Below, piece after piece: positions 25,518 through 34,694 of a stretch of 64,000 nt of DNA. Below the pieces are notes generated by a model. That model searched no databases. It was not told the DNA's origin and saw only the letters and a list, made by a program, of their open reading frames with translations. A program made the position numbers and the translations under genes. Numbering within the stretch: the first letter of the stretch is position 1; each line of letters opens with the position of its first letter. Source of the stretch: Gemmatimonadales bacterium (lineage in GTDB: Bacteria; Gemmatimonadota; Gemmatimonadetes; Gemmatimonadales; GWC2-71-9); contig JAWKQM010000005.1 of NCBI GenBank assembly GCA_041390145.1, forward strand, positions 1-64,000. The letters are read 5' to 3'.

Positions 25518-27365
25518 ATGCCCCAGCCATCGACCCGTCCCGAACGAATCCCCACCGTCGTCCTTGAGAGCCACGAGGCGCTCGCCCGCACGATCGCGGC
25601 CCGGATCCGCGACGTGATCACCGCGCGGCGCGCCGCCGGCGCCCGTCCGGTGCTGGGGCTGGCCACCGGCTCCACGCCGATCGGGGTGTACCGCGAGCTG
25701 ATCCGGATGCACCGCGAGGAAGGGCTCAGCTTCCGGGGCGTCGTCACCTTCAACCTCGACGAATACTGGCCGATGGCCCCGGAGAGCATCCACTCCTACC
25801 GGCGCTTCATGCAGGAGAATCTCTTCGATCATATCGATATCGACCCCGCCGACACCCACATCCCCGACGGTGCGGTGCCGCGCGAGGCCGTCCGGGACAT
25901 GTGCGAGCGCTACGAGGCCGCCATCGCGGCGGCGGGCGGGATCGACTTCCAGCTGCTGGGCATCGGGAAGACCGGGCATATCGGCTTCAACGAACCGGGG
26001 TCCGGGGTCGAGAGCCGCACCCGGCTGGTGCAGCTCGACGTGATCACGCGCCGGGACGCCGCCGCGGACTTCTTCGGCGAGGAGTATGTCCCGCGCGAGG
26101 CGATCACGATGGGGATCGCGACGATCCTCGCGGCGCGGGAAGTGGCGATCCTCGCCACCGGTGAGCACAAGTCGGCCATCGTGCGGCGGGCGGTGGAGGG
26201 TGCCGTGGACCTGGAGGTGGCCGCCACCTTCCTCCAGCGCCATCCCAACACGACGTTCTACCTCGACACCGCCGCGGCCGCCGACCTGACGCGCATCGCC
26301 ACGCCCTGGCTGGTGGACGAGGTCGAGTGGACCCCGGCGCTGGCGGTCCGGGCCGTGACCTGGCTCTCCCTCCGCACCGGCAAGGCGATCCTCAAGCTCA
26401 CCCAGGGCGACTACGCCGAGCACAAGCTGTCGTCGCTGGTGGCCCGGCACGGTTCCCCCGGCGCGGTGAACGGACTCGTGTTCAACGCCCTCGGCGCCAA
26501 GATCCGGGGCCGCTCGAAGCTGCCCGAGGGGCGACGCGTCCTCGTCTTCTCCCCGCACCCCGACGACGACGTGATCTCGATGGGCGGGATCCTGCACAAG
26601 CTGGCGCAGAACGGGAACGCGATTACCGTGGCGTACATGACGAGCGGCAACATCGCCGTCTTCGACCACGACGTCCGGCGGTACGTGGACTTCCTGGAGC
26701 GGCTGGCGCAGGAGCGCGGCGTGGGGCAGGAAGACGTGCCCGCCTTCACCAGCCAGGTCCGGGAATTTCTCGCCACCAAGCAGCCCGGCACCGTGGACAG
26801 TGCATCGATCCAGGTGGTGAAGCGGATCATCCGGGAGGGCGAGGCGGTGAGCGCGCTCGAGACGATCGGGCTCGGCAGCGCCAACGCCCGCTTCCTCAAC
26901 CTGCCGTTCTACCAGACGGGCAAGGTGCGGAAGGACCCGATCGGCGAGGCGGACGTGCGGATTGTGCGTGCACTGCTCGAGGAGACGCGGCCCGAACTGG
27001 TGTTCGTGGCCGGCGACCTGAGCGACCCGCACGGCACGCACCGGATGTGCAAGGAAGCCATTGACGCGGCGCTGGCGCAGCTTCCCGGCGCTCAACCGGA
27101 AGTCTGGCTGTATCGGGGGGCGTGGCAGGAGTGGCCGGTGACCGAGGCCACCTGGCTGGTGCCGATGAGCCAGGAAGAACTGAAGCTGAAGATCCAGGCG
27201 ATCTTCCGGCACCAGAGCCAGAAGGACTCAGCACCCTTCCCCGGGGCGCACGACGACCGCGAGTTCTGGCAGCGGGTGGAAGCGCGGAACAAGGAGACGG
27301 CCGAGATGCTGAACCGGCTCGGCCTCGCGGAATACTTTGCGATGGAAGCGTACGTCGTCGGCTAG
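25518..27365 (+). CDS. nagB: Fused glucosamine-6-phosphate deaminase / LmbE-type deacetylase
   Basis: 615 residues. N-terminal NagB domain (about 15-265): LGLATGSTPIGVYRELIR (phosphosugar loop), FNLDEYWP (catalytic Asp), GIGKTGHIGFNEPG, and TMGIATILAAREVAILATG near the end. C-terminal LmbE/PIG-L domain (about 350-600): zinc motif VFSPHPDDDVISMGG and later DPHGTHR supplying the second His. NagB converts glucosamine-6-P to fructose-6-P and ammonia; LmbE domains deacetylate N-acetylglucosamine moieties. The fusion may thus perform consecutive amino-sugar deacetylation and deamination. Such fusions exist in other phyla. Single gene, tail-to-tail (4-bp overlap) with the MBL-rhodanese gene. Confidence 0.88.
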   Translation: MPQPSTRPERIPTVVLESHEALARTIAARIRDVITARRAAGARPVLGLATGSTPIGVYRELIRMHREEGLSFRGVVTFNLDEYWPMAPESIHSYRRFMQENLFDHIDIDPADTHIPDGAVPREAVRDMCERYEAAIAAAGGIDFQLLGIGKTGHIGFNEPGSGVESRTRLVQLDVITRRDAAADFFGEEYVPREAITMGIATILAAREVAILATGEHKSAIVRRAVEGAVDLEVAATFLQRHPNTTFYLDTAAAADLTRIATPWLVDEVEWTPALAVRAVTWLSLRTGKAILKLTQGDYAEHKLSSLVARHGSPGAVNGLVFNALGAKIRGRSKLPEGRRVLVFSPHPDDDVISMGGILHKLAQNGNAITVAYMTSGNIAVFDHDVRRYVDFLERLAQERGVGQEDVPAFTSQVREFLATKQPGTVDSASIQVVKRIIREGEAVSALETIGLGSANARFLNLPFYQTGKVRKDPIGEADVRIVRALLEETRPELVFVAGDLSDPHGTHRMCKEAIDAALAQLPGAQPEVWLYRGAWQEWPVTEATWLVPMSQEELKLKIQAIFRHQSQKDSAPFPGAHDDREFWQRVEARNKETAEMLNRLGLAEYFAMEAYVVG

Positions 27366-28786
27366 CGCTCGACGGGCAGCCCCGCCTTTTCCCACGCCGT
27401 GATGCCGCCGGTCAGGTTGATGACATCGGCGATGCCGCGCGACTCGAGCAGGCTCGCGGCGATGAGGGATCGACTCCCGCCACCACACTGCAGCACCAGC
27501 GGCCGGGCCGTCGGCACCTCCTCGATTCGGTCGAGGAGGTAGCCGAGGGGAATGTTGTTCACGCCCGGCAGGTGTCCCGCCTCCCACTCCGCATGGCCCC
27601 GCACGTCGAGCACCCCCACCTCGTCCCGCGTCTGCCGCTGCGCAAGTTCCTGCGGGGTGATCAGCGCCGTGTTGCCGTACGCCCGCCCATCCTTGCCCCA
27701 CGCCGCAATCGCATCCGACCCGAACCATCCCGCCGCCCCATCCAGGCCGATCATGGCCAGGTCGCGGAGCGCCTCGTGGAGTCGCTCGGGGGCGTCGCCG
27801 CTCACCAGCAGGTAGAATGGTTCCGTGTAGGAGAGCAGCCATCCCGCCCAGGTGGTGAACGACCGGTCGAGCGGGATATGGATGGTGCCGGGAATGTGGC
27901 GGGCGGTGAACGCCTCGCTGGGACGGGCGTCGACTACCGTGGCACCGGCGGCCAGCAGTTCGGGCAGGCGCGCCCCCTCGATCCGCGGCGGCGTGCGGAG
28001 CCCGTCGAGAATCGGCGGGCCGTCACGGTTGAGGCGCTTCATCTCGGCGAAGTACCGGGGCGGCTCGGGCTGGCCGGCGAGCACCTGCGCCACGAACTCC
28101 TCCTCGGTGGCGGCACCGAAGGCCCAGTTGAAGAGCTTCTCGTAGCCGACGGTGCTCTGCGGGACCGCGCTCATTCCCTTGCCGCAGGCGGAGCCCGCTC
28201 CATGGCCGGGCCACACCTGCAGGTGATCGGGGAGGTTCCGGAACTTGGCGAGGCTCTTCCAGAGCGCGCGCGCGGCGCCATCCGCCGAGCCCGCCACCTT
28301 GGCGGCCTTCTCCAGCAGGTCGGGGCGGCCGACGTCGCCCACGAAGACGAAATCGCCGGTGACGATGCCCATCGGGCCGGTGGCCCCGGCGGTATCCGTC
28401 ACCATGAACGCGATGTGCTCGGGGGTGTGCCCCGGCGTGTGGAGGACGTCGAAGCGAATGTTGCCGACCATGAAGTGGTCCTGGTCGTGGAGCAGCACCG
28501 CCCCGCCCTGCTTCGCGAAGGCGTACTGCCAGCCGGGGCCGCCTTCGTCGGAGAGGTACATCACGGCGCCGGTGACGTGGGAGAGCTCACGGGTGCCGGA
28601 GAGGAAGTCGGCGTGAATATGCGTCTCCGTGACGTGCGTGATCCGGAGCTCTTCGGCCTCGGCCGCGCGCACGTACTGCGCGACGTCGCGGTTCGGGTCG
28701 ATCACCATCGCCTCGCCGGTGGCGGCGCAGCCGATGAGGTAGCTGGTCTGGGCGAGGGTATCGTCGTAGAAGCGCTGGAAGAACAT
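27362..28786 (-). CDS. MBL-fold persulfide dioxygenase-like protein with two rhodanese domains
   Basis: 474 residues from ATG 28786. The metallo-beta-lactamase domain (about 1-240) has THIHADFLSG (HxHxDH variant), HTPGHTPEH and VFVGDVGRPDL, as in ETHE1/Blh persulfide dioxygenases that oxidise glutathione persulfide to sulfite. Two rhodanese domains follow (about 265-360 and 375-474). The first lacks a catalytic Cys (loop LLVSGDAPERL). The second has the active loop LQCGGGSRS and presumably transfers sulfane sulfur. It is followed upstream by a TauE exporter and a divergent ArsR regulator, forming a sulfide/sulfane detoxification unit. Confidence 0.9.
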   Translation of the reverse strand: MFFQRFYDDTLAQTSYLIGCAATGEAMVIDPNRDVAQYVRAAEAEELRITHVTETHIHADFLSGTRELSHVTGAVMYLSDEGGPGWQYAFAKQGGAVLLHDQDHFMVGNIRFDVLHTPGHTPEHIAFMVTDTAGATGPMGIVTGDFVFVGDVGRPDLLEKAAKVAGSADGAARALWKSLAKFRNLPDHLQVWPGHGAGSACGKGMSAVPQSTVGYEKLFNWAFGAATEEEFVAQVLAGQPEPPRYFAEMKRLNRDGPPILDGLRTPPRIEGARLPELLAAGATVVDARPSEAFTARHIPGTIHIPLDRSFTTWAGWLLSYTEPFYLLVSGDAPERLHEALRDLAMIGLDGAAGWFGSDAIAAWGKDGRAYGNTALITPQELAQRQTRDEVGVLDVRGHAEWEAGHLPGVNNIPLGYLLDRIEEVPTARPLVLQCGGGSRSLIAASLLESRGIADVINLTGGITAWEKAGLPVER

Positions 28787-28809
28787 GGTCAGGAATTCCG
28801 AAGAAAGGG

Positions 28810-29559
28810 TCAGGCCGGCCCGAGCAGGCTCCGGAGGAGAATGGCAGCGCCGACCACCACGAGCAAGACCGCGAATCCCTTCCGCAGGCCCCCGGGGCTC
28901 ACCCGCCGTCCGAGCGCGGTACCGAGGCCGACGCCGGCGATGGCCAGGGCGGTGAATCCCGCCATGGTGGCGTAGTCGACGTCCACCTTCCCCAGGTAGC
29001 CGGCAAACCCGGCGGCGGAGTTGAGCGCGATGACGCCGAGCGAGGTGCCGACAGCCTCCTTGACCGGTACACCGAGGAGGAGGACGAGCGCCGGCACGAT
29101 GAGAAACCCGCCGCCGACGCCCACCAGCCCGGTCAGGACGCCGACCGCGCCACCGATCAGCGCCACCAGCAGCACATGGGGCCGCGCCGGCGCGTCGGCG
29201 GAGTCGGGCCGCCCCCGCCACATGAAGACGGCGGCGGCGAGCATCGTCACGGCAAAGAGCACCAGCTGCGCCACTGCCGGAACGAGGAGCGCCAGGCGCG
29301 CCCCGCCGAAGGTGCCGAGCATGGCGACCGGCGCAAAGGTCAGCACCGCCCGGCCGTTCAGTTCGCCGCGCCGCAGCCGGCCGAGCGCCCCGGCGCCGCT
29401 GGTAACGCCGACCACCGCGAGGCTCATGGCAATCGACTGCTTGACCCCGTAGCCGAGGATGTAGTGGAAGATCGGCACGGTGAGGACCGAGCCGCCGCCC
29501 CCGAGGAGGCCGAGGGAGACGCCGATCAGGAGAGCAAGGGAGAGGCCGAGGAGGGGCAT
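28810..29559 (-). CDS. TauE/SafE-family sulfite or anion exporter
   Basis: 249 residues from ATG 29559; the 17 codons upstream in frame are not protein-like. Eight hydrophobic segments in two TauE-like repeats, each starting with a Gly-rich motif: GVSLGLLGGGGSVLTVPIF and GVLTGLVGVGGGFLIVPAL. Lies 23 bp upstream of the MBL-rhodanese gene in the same direction, so it probably exports the sulfite or thiosulfate produced there. The shared promoter region with arsR is at about 29560-29670. Confidence 0.88.
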   Translation of the reverse strand: MPLLGLSLALLIGVSLGLLGGGGSVLTVPIFHYILGYGVKQSIAMSLAVVGVTSGAGALGRLRRGELNGRAVLTFAPVAMLGTFGGARLALLVPAVAQLVLFAVTMLAAAVFMWRGRPDSADAPARPHVLLVALIGGAVGVLTGLVGVGGGFLIVPALVLLLGVPVKEAVGTSLGVIALNSAAGFAGYLGKVDVDYATMAGFTALAIAGVGLGTALGRRVSPGGLRKGFAVLLVVVGAAILLRSLLGPA

Positions 29560-29622
29560 GGGCACAAATGTATCAGGACGGGGGAACCGAACGGCCGGGA
29601 GTGGCGCCATCGAAGGAATATT

Positions 29623-29650
29623 CTTATATTACCAGATAGTTGTGTAGCGA
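29623..29650. promoter_or_regulatory. Divergent arsR/tauE control region with shared half-site
   Basis: An AT-rich stretch in otherwise GC-rich DNA lies between the divergent tauE and arsR genes. It contains ATAGTTGT (29636-29643), the reverse complement of the ACAACTAT found in the palindrome at 36086-36093. On the minus strand TTAATC and TAATAT are separated by 17 bp, a weak promoter for tauE. Probable operator for the ArsR protein; inference. Confidence 0.45.
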
Positions 29651-29670
29651 TTAATCAGGAGGTATCCAGC

Positions 29671-29997
29671 ATGGAACTCAGCGACTCCAACGCCACCGCC
29701 ATCGCCGAGCGGTTCAAGGCCCTCGGCGAACCGATGCGGCTGCGGCTCCTGCAGGCGCTGCGCACCGGGGAATGCTCGGTGGGCGACCTTGCCGAGCGGA
29801 CCGGCGGCGGCCAGGCCAACGTGTCGAAGCACCTGCAGGTGCTGCTGCAGCAGGGGTACGTGGACCGGCGGAAGGAAGGGACCACCAGCTGGTACCGGAT
29901 CACCGACCCGCAGGTGTTCACGATGTGCGAGCTGGTGTGCGGCGGGCTGGAGGAGGAGCTCGACCGGAAGAAGAAGCTCCTCCGCCGCCGCCGGTAA
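29671..29997 (+). CDS. ArsR-family winged-helix repressor, likely sulfane-sulfur responsive
   Basis: 108 residues; AGGAGG at 29657-29662 fixes the ATG. Compact winged HTH: ALGEPMRLRLLQALRTGECSVGDLA, recognition helix QANVSKHLQVL and wing RRKEGTTSWYRI. Three Cys (35, 86, 90) could form a thiol sensor. The classic CxC arsenic motif is absent, and the neighbours (MBL-rhodanese, TauE, DUF2892) point to persulfide sensing as in BigR/SqrR relatives, although the Cys spacing is not identical to those. It presumably autoregulates through the 29623-29650 region and may also act at the second RND operon, where the same half-site recurs as a perfect palindrome. Confidence 0.88.
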   Translation: MELSDSNATAIAERFKALGEPMRLRLLQALRTGECSVGDLAERTGGGQANVSKHLQVLLQQGYVDRRKEGTTSWYRITDPQVFTMCELVCGGLEEELDRKKKLLRRRR

Positions 29998-30000
29998 GCG

Positions 30001-30207
30001 TCAGGCCTTCTTCGGCTCGCAGCCGAAGAGGCGGAGCCGGCCGAAGACCCGCTCCGGCAGGCAGAAGCCGGTAAAGCTCGACTGCACCAGGTTGAACCCG
30101 ACGAAGGCGGTGAAGAGAAACCAGGCGGGGTGCACCCAGTATCCCAGGGCCACCGAGCCCATGACGAACAACCCTGCCATCCGCCGAATGACTTTCTCGT
30201 TGCACAT
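30001..30207 (-). CDS. DUF2892/YgaP-type inner-membrane protein
   Basis: 68 residues. MCNEKVIRRMAGLFVMGSVA begins with the typical short basic N-terminus. Two TM helices follow, with the signature FVGFNLVQSSFTGFCLPE. This is the membrane domain that is fused to rhodanese in YgaP and free-standing elsewhere, common in sulfur-handling operons. Converges on arsR with a 3-bp gap. Confidence 0.88.
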   Translation of the reverse strand: MCNEKVIRRMAGLFVMGSVALGYWVHPAWFLFTAFVGFNLVQSSFTGFCLPERVFGRLRLFGCEPKKA

Positions 30208-30222
30208 CCTCGACCTCCAATC

Positions 30223-30507
30223 CTAGAAGAATGAGTCGACAGGCATCACGGCCACGTGCAGCCGTTCGCCCGGAGGAAGTTCCGCCGCGCGACAGTGCGT
30301 CGCCGCGGTGCGCGCCAGTTCGTCGTCCACCACGGCAAACCCGACCGCGACGCTGCCGGGCCAGGCGCGGGTACCGGCCCGGGGGCCGGTGAGCCCATGC
30401 CCGTGCCCTCCCTCGAACCAGGTATGGCCGGGGACGCCGGCGTCATCGAGCATCGCGGAGATCCGCGCCGGCTCGGCGCCGCTGTAGGTCAGCATGATCA
30501 TCTTCAT
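30223..30507 (-). CDS. PG0541-like transporter-associated (PII-like fold) protein
   Basis: 94 residues from ATG 30507, overlapping the RND stop by 4 bp. Starts MKMIMLTYSGAEPARISAML, a ferredoxin-like beta-alpha-beta opening. It then has PGHTWFEGGHGHG and TRAWPGSVAVGFAVVDDE, which resemble the small PII-like proteins found beside RND pumps (PG0541 group; family name from memory). A regulatory partner of the pump is inferred. His-rich GGHGHG might bind metal. Confidence 0.7.
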   Translation of the reverse strand: MKMIMLTYSGAEPARISAMLDDAGVPGHTWFEGGHGHGLTGPRAGTRAWPGSVAVGFAVVDDELARTAATHCRAAELPPGERLHVAVMPVDSFF

Positions 30508-33500
30508 GAGGAGGCTCCTTCGCGGCGCCGGAGCTCCCAGTAGAGGAGCGGCACCACGACCATGGTGAGCAGCGTGGCTGCGATGGCGCCGCTCATCAGC
30601 GCCACGGCGAGGCCCTGGAAGATCGGGTCGAGCACCATCACGATCCCGCCGATGACCACCGCCGCGGCGGTGAGGGCAATCGGCCGGAATCGCACCGCGC
30701 CGGCCTCGAGCACCGCTTCCCGCAGCGGCCGTCCGCGCGCTTCCGCCAGCTGGATGAAGTCCACCAGCAGGATCGAGTTTCGCACGATGATTCCCGCCAG
30801 CGCGATCATCCCGATCATCGACGTGGCGGTGAAGAAGGCGCCGGTGAGGGCGTGCCCCGGCAGGATGCCGATGAGCGTGAGCGGGATCGGCGCCATGATG
30901 ACGAGGGGGATCTTGAAGGACTGGAACCACCCCACCACCAGCACGTAGATGAGCACCAGCACCGCGGCGAAGGCGAGGCCGAGGTCGCGGAAGACCTCGA
31001 TCGTCACCTGCCACTCGCCGTCCCACTTCATGGCAGTTTCGTCGAGCCGGTCTGGCGCGGTCGCGTTGTAGCGCGCGATGGTGGCGCCGTTCACCTGCAC
31101 GGTGTCGAGCGCCTTGTTCATGGCCAGGATGGCGTACACCGGCGACTCGATGGTACCGGCCACGTCGCCGGTGACATAGATGACCGGGCGGAGGTTCTTC
31201 CGCATTCGGAGCGGTGAACGGGTCATGGACTCCACCGTGACAAACCGACCCAACGGGGTCGGGCCGCGCGGCGTGGCCACCGGCACCGCCAGCAGCGCCT
31301 CGACGCTGCTCCGATTCGAGAGCCCGAGCCGGGGGACGATGGCCACGCCCTCGCGCGCGGTCGGCGCGCTGGCCAGGCCGGCGTCGGCCCCGGAGAGCGC
31401 CATGGTCAGCACCTGCGCCACCTGTTCGACGGTGACTCCCGCCTCGGCGGCGCGGACCCGGTCGACGCGGAAGGCGCGCTTGGCCTGCGGCGCCTCGACG
31501 GTCCAGTCCACGTCCACCACACCGGGGGTGGATTCCATGACGGCCTTGACCTTCGTGGCCGCAGCCAGCCGGGTGCTGTCGTCGGCGGCGTACACCTCGG
31601 CCACCAGCGTCGAGAGCACCGGCGGGCCGGGCGGAATTTCCGCAATCTTGGCGTTCGCGCCGAAGCTGCGCGCAATCGAGTCTACGGATGGACGGACCGC
31701 CACCGCGATGTCGTGGCTCTGCCGGCTCCGCTCCCCCTTGGGGAGAAGGTTCACCTGCACGTCGGCGACGTTGGCGCCTCGACGCATGAAGTAGTGCCGC
31801 ACCAGGCCGTTGAAGTTGAACGGCGCCGAGGTGCCGGCGTAGGTCTCGGTGCTGGTCACCTCCGGCACCGTCCGGAGGTACGCGGCCACGGCGCCCGCCG
31901 CGGCGTTGGAGGTCTCCAGCGTTGCGCCCTCGGGGAGATCGAGCACCACCTGGAACTCCGACTTGTTGTCGAAGGGGAGCATCTTCACTTCCACCAGCTT
32001 GACGGCCAGCAAGCCCATCGACAGCAGGAGCAGCGCCACGACCCCGCCGTAGAACGCCATCCGGCGGCGCGGAATGTCCATCAGCGGCGTCATGATGCCG
32101 GTGTAGAACTTTGCGAAGCCCGAGAGCTCCTCCGGCTCGTGCGCCCGGTCGGGCATGTGCGGCCCGGCGGCGACGTGGCCCTTGAGGAGCCGGAGCGCCA
32201 GGTACGGCGTGATGATGAAGGCCACCGCGAGGGAGGCGAGCATCGCCGCCGATGCGCCGACCGGAATGGGCCGCATGTAGGGGCCCATGAGGCCGGACAC
32301 GAAGGCCATCGGCAGGATGGCCGCGATGACGGTGAAGGTGGCGAGGATGGTCGGGTTGCCGACCTCGTCCACGCCTTCGACGGCGGCGACGTCCGGAGCG
32401 CGGTCGCCCATCTGGAGGTGGCGATAGATGTTCTCCACCACAACGATGGCGTCGTCCACCAGGATGCCGATCGAGAAGATCAGCGCGAAGAGGGTGATCC
32501 GGTTGAGGGAGTACCCCAGCGCGTAGTACACGAAGAGGGTGAGCGCGAGGGTGACGGGCACCGCCACCAGCACCACCAGCGCCTCGCGCCAGCCGAGGAA
32601 GAGGCCGATCAGGACGGTGACGGAGAGGGTCGCGAGCAGGAGGTGGAGCATCAGCTCGTTGGACTTCTCGCTCGCGGTCTCGCCGTAGTTGCGGGTCACG
32701 TCCACCAAAACGTCGGCGGGGAGGAGCCGGCTCCGGGCCTCCTCCACCCGCGCCAGCGCGGCGTGCGCGATGTCGGTGGCGTTGACGCCGGGCCGCTTGG
32801 CCACCGCGATCGTCACCGCCTGCGCGCCGCCCTCGCCTCGCGCCGCGTGGGTCACGTAGTCGGTGGCCTCGCCGGGCGCTTCAACGACGGTGGCGACGTT
32901 GCGGAGGTAGACCGGGCCGGCGCGGTTGGCGATGACCACGTCGCCGGCGTCCTTGGCGGAGCGGATCGGCGCCCCGACGGTCACGAGGAAGACCTCATTG
33001 GCGGAGGCGAACTCGCCGGCGGGGAGCCGCACGTTGGCGGCGCGGAGCGCCTGCATCACCTCACCAGGCGTGACACCGCTCCCCGCCAGCCGGGCCGGGT
33101 CGAGAGTGACGCGCAGCTGGGTCGGCTCGCCGCCGATCAGGTCGATGCGCGCGAGGTCGGGGATGGTGGAGAGTTCGTCGGCGAGGTGCGTGGCCATGGC
33201 GCGCAGCTCGTCGGAGCCGTAGCCGCCGCCGTGCAGCGTGAGCGCCAGGATGGGGACGTCGTCGATACCATGCGGCTTGATCATCGGCGGCATGGCGCCG
33301 GGGGGCGCCTGGTCCGCCGCGGAGCCCATCTTGTTGAACACCCGGCTGGTGGCGAGGTCCTGGTTCTCGCCCACCTTGAAGCGGACCGTGACCAGCGTCA
33401 TCGATTCGCTGGCCATGGCGTAGACATACTCCACCCCGGGGACTTCCCACATCAGCTTCTCGATGGGGCGGGTCAGGAGGTTCTCGACCTCCTCGGGAGA

Positions 33501-33671
33501 GGCGCCGGGCATCACGGCGATGACGTCGATCATCGGTACCGAGATCTGCGGCTCCTCCTCGCGCGGCGTGGCGATGATGGCGAGCGTGCCGACCGCGAGC
33601 GAGGCGATGGTCACCAGCGGGGTCAGCTTCGAGCGCAGGAAGGCCTGCGCCATCCGTCCGGCGATGCCCAT
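30504..33671 (-). CDS. RND efflux transporter, second system
   Basis: 1055 residues, full length. Start MGIAGRMAQAFLRSKLTPLV and EEEPQISVPMIDVIAVMPGA are typical of a CzcA/AcrB-intermediate subgroup found with PG0541 proteins. The TM4 motif GILVDDAIVVVENIYRH (about 405-420) carries the Asp pair for proton coupling. Two large periplasmic loops and twelve TM helices are discernible; GIIVRNSILLVDFIQLAE is the second-half motif. It works with the adaptor (33674) and channel (34695) of the same operon. Heavy-metal specificity cannot be asserted. Confidence 0.94.
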   Translation of the reverse strand: MGIAGRMAQAFLRSKLTPLVTIASLAVGTLAIIATPREEEPQISVPMIDVIAVMPGASPEEVENLLTRPIEKLMWEVPGVEYVYAMASESMTLVTVRFKVGENQDLATSRVFNKMGSAADQAPPGAMPPMIKPHGIDDVPILALTLHGGGYGSDELRAMATHLADELSTIPDLARIDLIGGEPTQLRVTLDPARLAGSGVTPGEVMQALRAANVRLPAGEFASANEVFLVTVGAPIRSAKDAGDVVIANRAGPVYLRNVATVVEAPGEATDYVTHAARGEGGAQAVTIAVAKRPGVNATDIAHAALARVEEARSRLLPADVLVDVTRNYGETASEKSNELMLHLLLATLSVTVLIGLFLGWREALVVLVAVPVTLALTLFVYYALGYSLNRITLFALIFSIGILVDDAIVVVENIYRHLQMGDRAPDVAAVEGVDEVGNPTILATFTVIAAILPMAFVSGLMGPYMRPIPVGASAAMLASLAVAFIITPYLALRLLKGHVAAGPHMPDRAHEPEELSGFAKFYTGIMTPLMDIPRRRMAFYGGVVALLLLSMGLLAVKLVEVKMLPFDNKSEFQVVLDLPEGATLETSNAAAGAVAAYLRTVPEVTSTETYAGTSAPFNFNGLVRHYFMRRGANVADVQVNLLPKGERSRQSHDIAVAVRPSVDSIARSFGANAKIAEIPPGPPVLSTLVAEVYAADDSTRLAAATKVKAVMESTPGVVDVDWTVEAPQAKRAFRVDRVRAAEAGVTVEQVAQVLTMALSGADAGLASAPTAREGVAIVPRLGLSNRSSVEALLAVPVATPRGPTPLGRFVTVESMTRSPLRMRKNLRPVIYVTGDVAGTIESPVYAILAMNKALDTVQVNGATIARYNATAPDRLDETAMKWDGEWQVTIEVFRDLGLAFAAVLVLIYVLVVGWFQSFKIPLVIMAPIPLTLIGILPGHALTGAFFTATSMIGMIALAGIIVRNSILLVDFIQLAEARGRPLREAVLEAGAVRFRPIALTAAAVVIGGIVMVLDPIFQGLAVALMSGAIAATLLTMVVVPLLYWELRRREGASS

Positions 33672-33673
33672 GA

Positions 33674-34693
33674 TCAGCGCTCCCCGCCGGCCACCACCAC
33701 GGTGTCACCGGCTGCGAGGCCGGAGAACACCTCGGTCATGCCGTCCGCGGAGCGGCCAAGCTTGACCCAGCGCAGCGTCGGCTGACCATCGACAACAGTG
33801 CGGACACCGGTCAGGTCGCCCTGCCGGACGACGGCGCCGTTCGGGACGAGGATGGCCTGGCGCGTCCCTCGGGGAAGCGCCAGCGTGGCGGGACTGCCGC
33901 TGAGGAATTCGCCCTTGGCGTTGGGCACCAGCGCGTTCACGGTGTAGAGATTGGGTCCGGACGGCACGACGCCTTCAACTTTCGCATCCACGGTCACGTC
34001 GCCGATGATGGCGGTGACGGTGGTGCCGGCCTTCAGGCCGCGTACGGCATCGGGGGCGGCGCTGACCGTCACCCGCAGCGTGCTGGCATCCTCCACCGTG
34101 ACGAGCGGCGCGCCCGGCGCGGCGAAGGAGCCGGGATCGACGAAGCGATGGGTCACCACGCCGGCAAAGGGCGCCCGCACCTCGGCGTACGACGCGGTGG
34201 CCGCGAGTTCGGCGGCCATCGCCTTGGCGCTCGCCACGGCGGCGGTGGCGCGGGCCAGGCCAGTTTCCGCCTGGTCGAGCTGCGCCTTGGTGGCGGCGCT
34301 GTCGGCGTAGAGGGCGCGGATCCGGCCCGTCTGTACCGTGGCGTCGCTGTACACCGCACTCGCCTCGGCGAGACCGGCCTCGACCTGGGCGCGCTTGGCG
34401 TCGAGGTCACGGGCGTCGAGCCGGACCAGGAGGGTCCCGGCGGCGACGCGGTCGCCCTCGTGCACGGGGACGGCGACGACCGAGCCCATGAGCTTGGTGC
34501 TCAGTGTGGCGGCGCGGACCGGATTGGCGGTGCCCGCCGCCTCGAAAGCGTCCACGACGGTCGTGTCGGTGACCGCGACGGCGGTGCCGCCAAGCGGAAG
34601 TTTCTCGCCGGGCGTCTGTTCGGTGTCGGAACCGCAGGCGCCGAGGGCCAGGCTCGCGAGCAGGACGCCGGTGACAGGAATCAGCTTCCGCAT
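33674..34693 (-). CDS. RND periplasmic adaptor lipoprotein, second system
   Basis: 339 residues. The signal peptide ends LALGAC (lipidated Cys20). Barrel-sandwich hybrid with lipoyl halves (AVPVHEGDRVAAGTLLVRLD and YAEVRAPFAGVVTHRFVDPG) surrounds a helical hairpin (about 95-150). A beta-barrel and C-terminal domain follow. It lies 2 bp upstream of the RND gene in transcription order and 1 bp after the channel gene. Standard adaptor length. Confidence 0.92.
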   Translation of the reverse strand: MRKLIPVTGVLLASLALGACGSDTEQTPGEKLPLGGTAVAVTDTTVVDAFEAAGTANPVRAATLSTKLMGSVVAVPVHEGDRVAAGTLLVRLDARDLDAKRAQVEAGLAEASAVYSDATVQTGRIRALYADSAATKAQLDQAETGLARATAAVASAKAMAAELAATASYAEVRAPFAGVVTHRFVDPGSFAAPGAPLVTVEDASTLRVTVSAAPDAVRGLKAGTTVTAIIGDVTVDAKVEGVVPSGPNLYTVNALVPNAKGEFLSGSPATLALPRGTRQAILVPNGAVVRQGDLTGVRTVVDGQPTLRWVKLGRSADGMTEVFSGLAAGDTVVVAGGER

Positions 34694-34694
34694 C

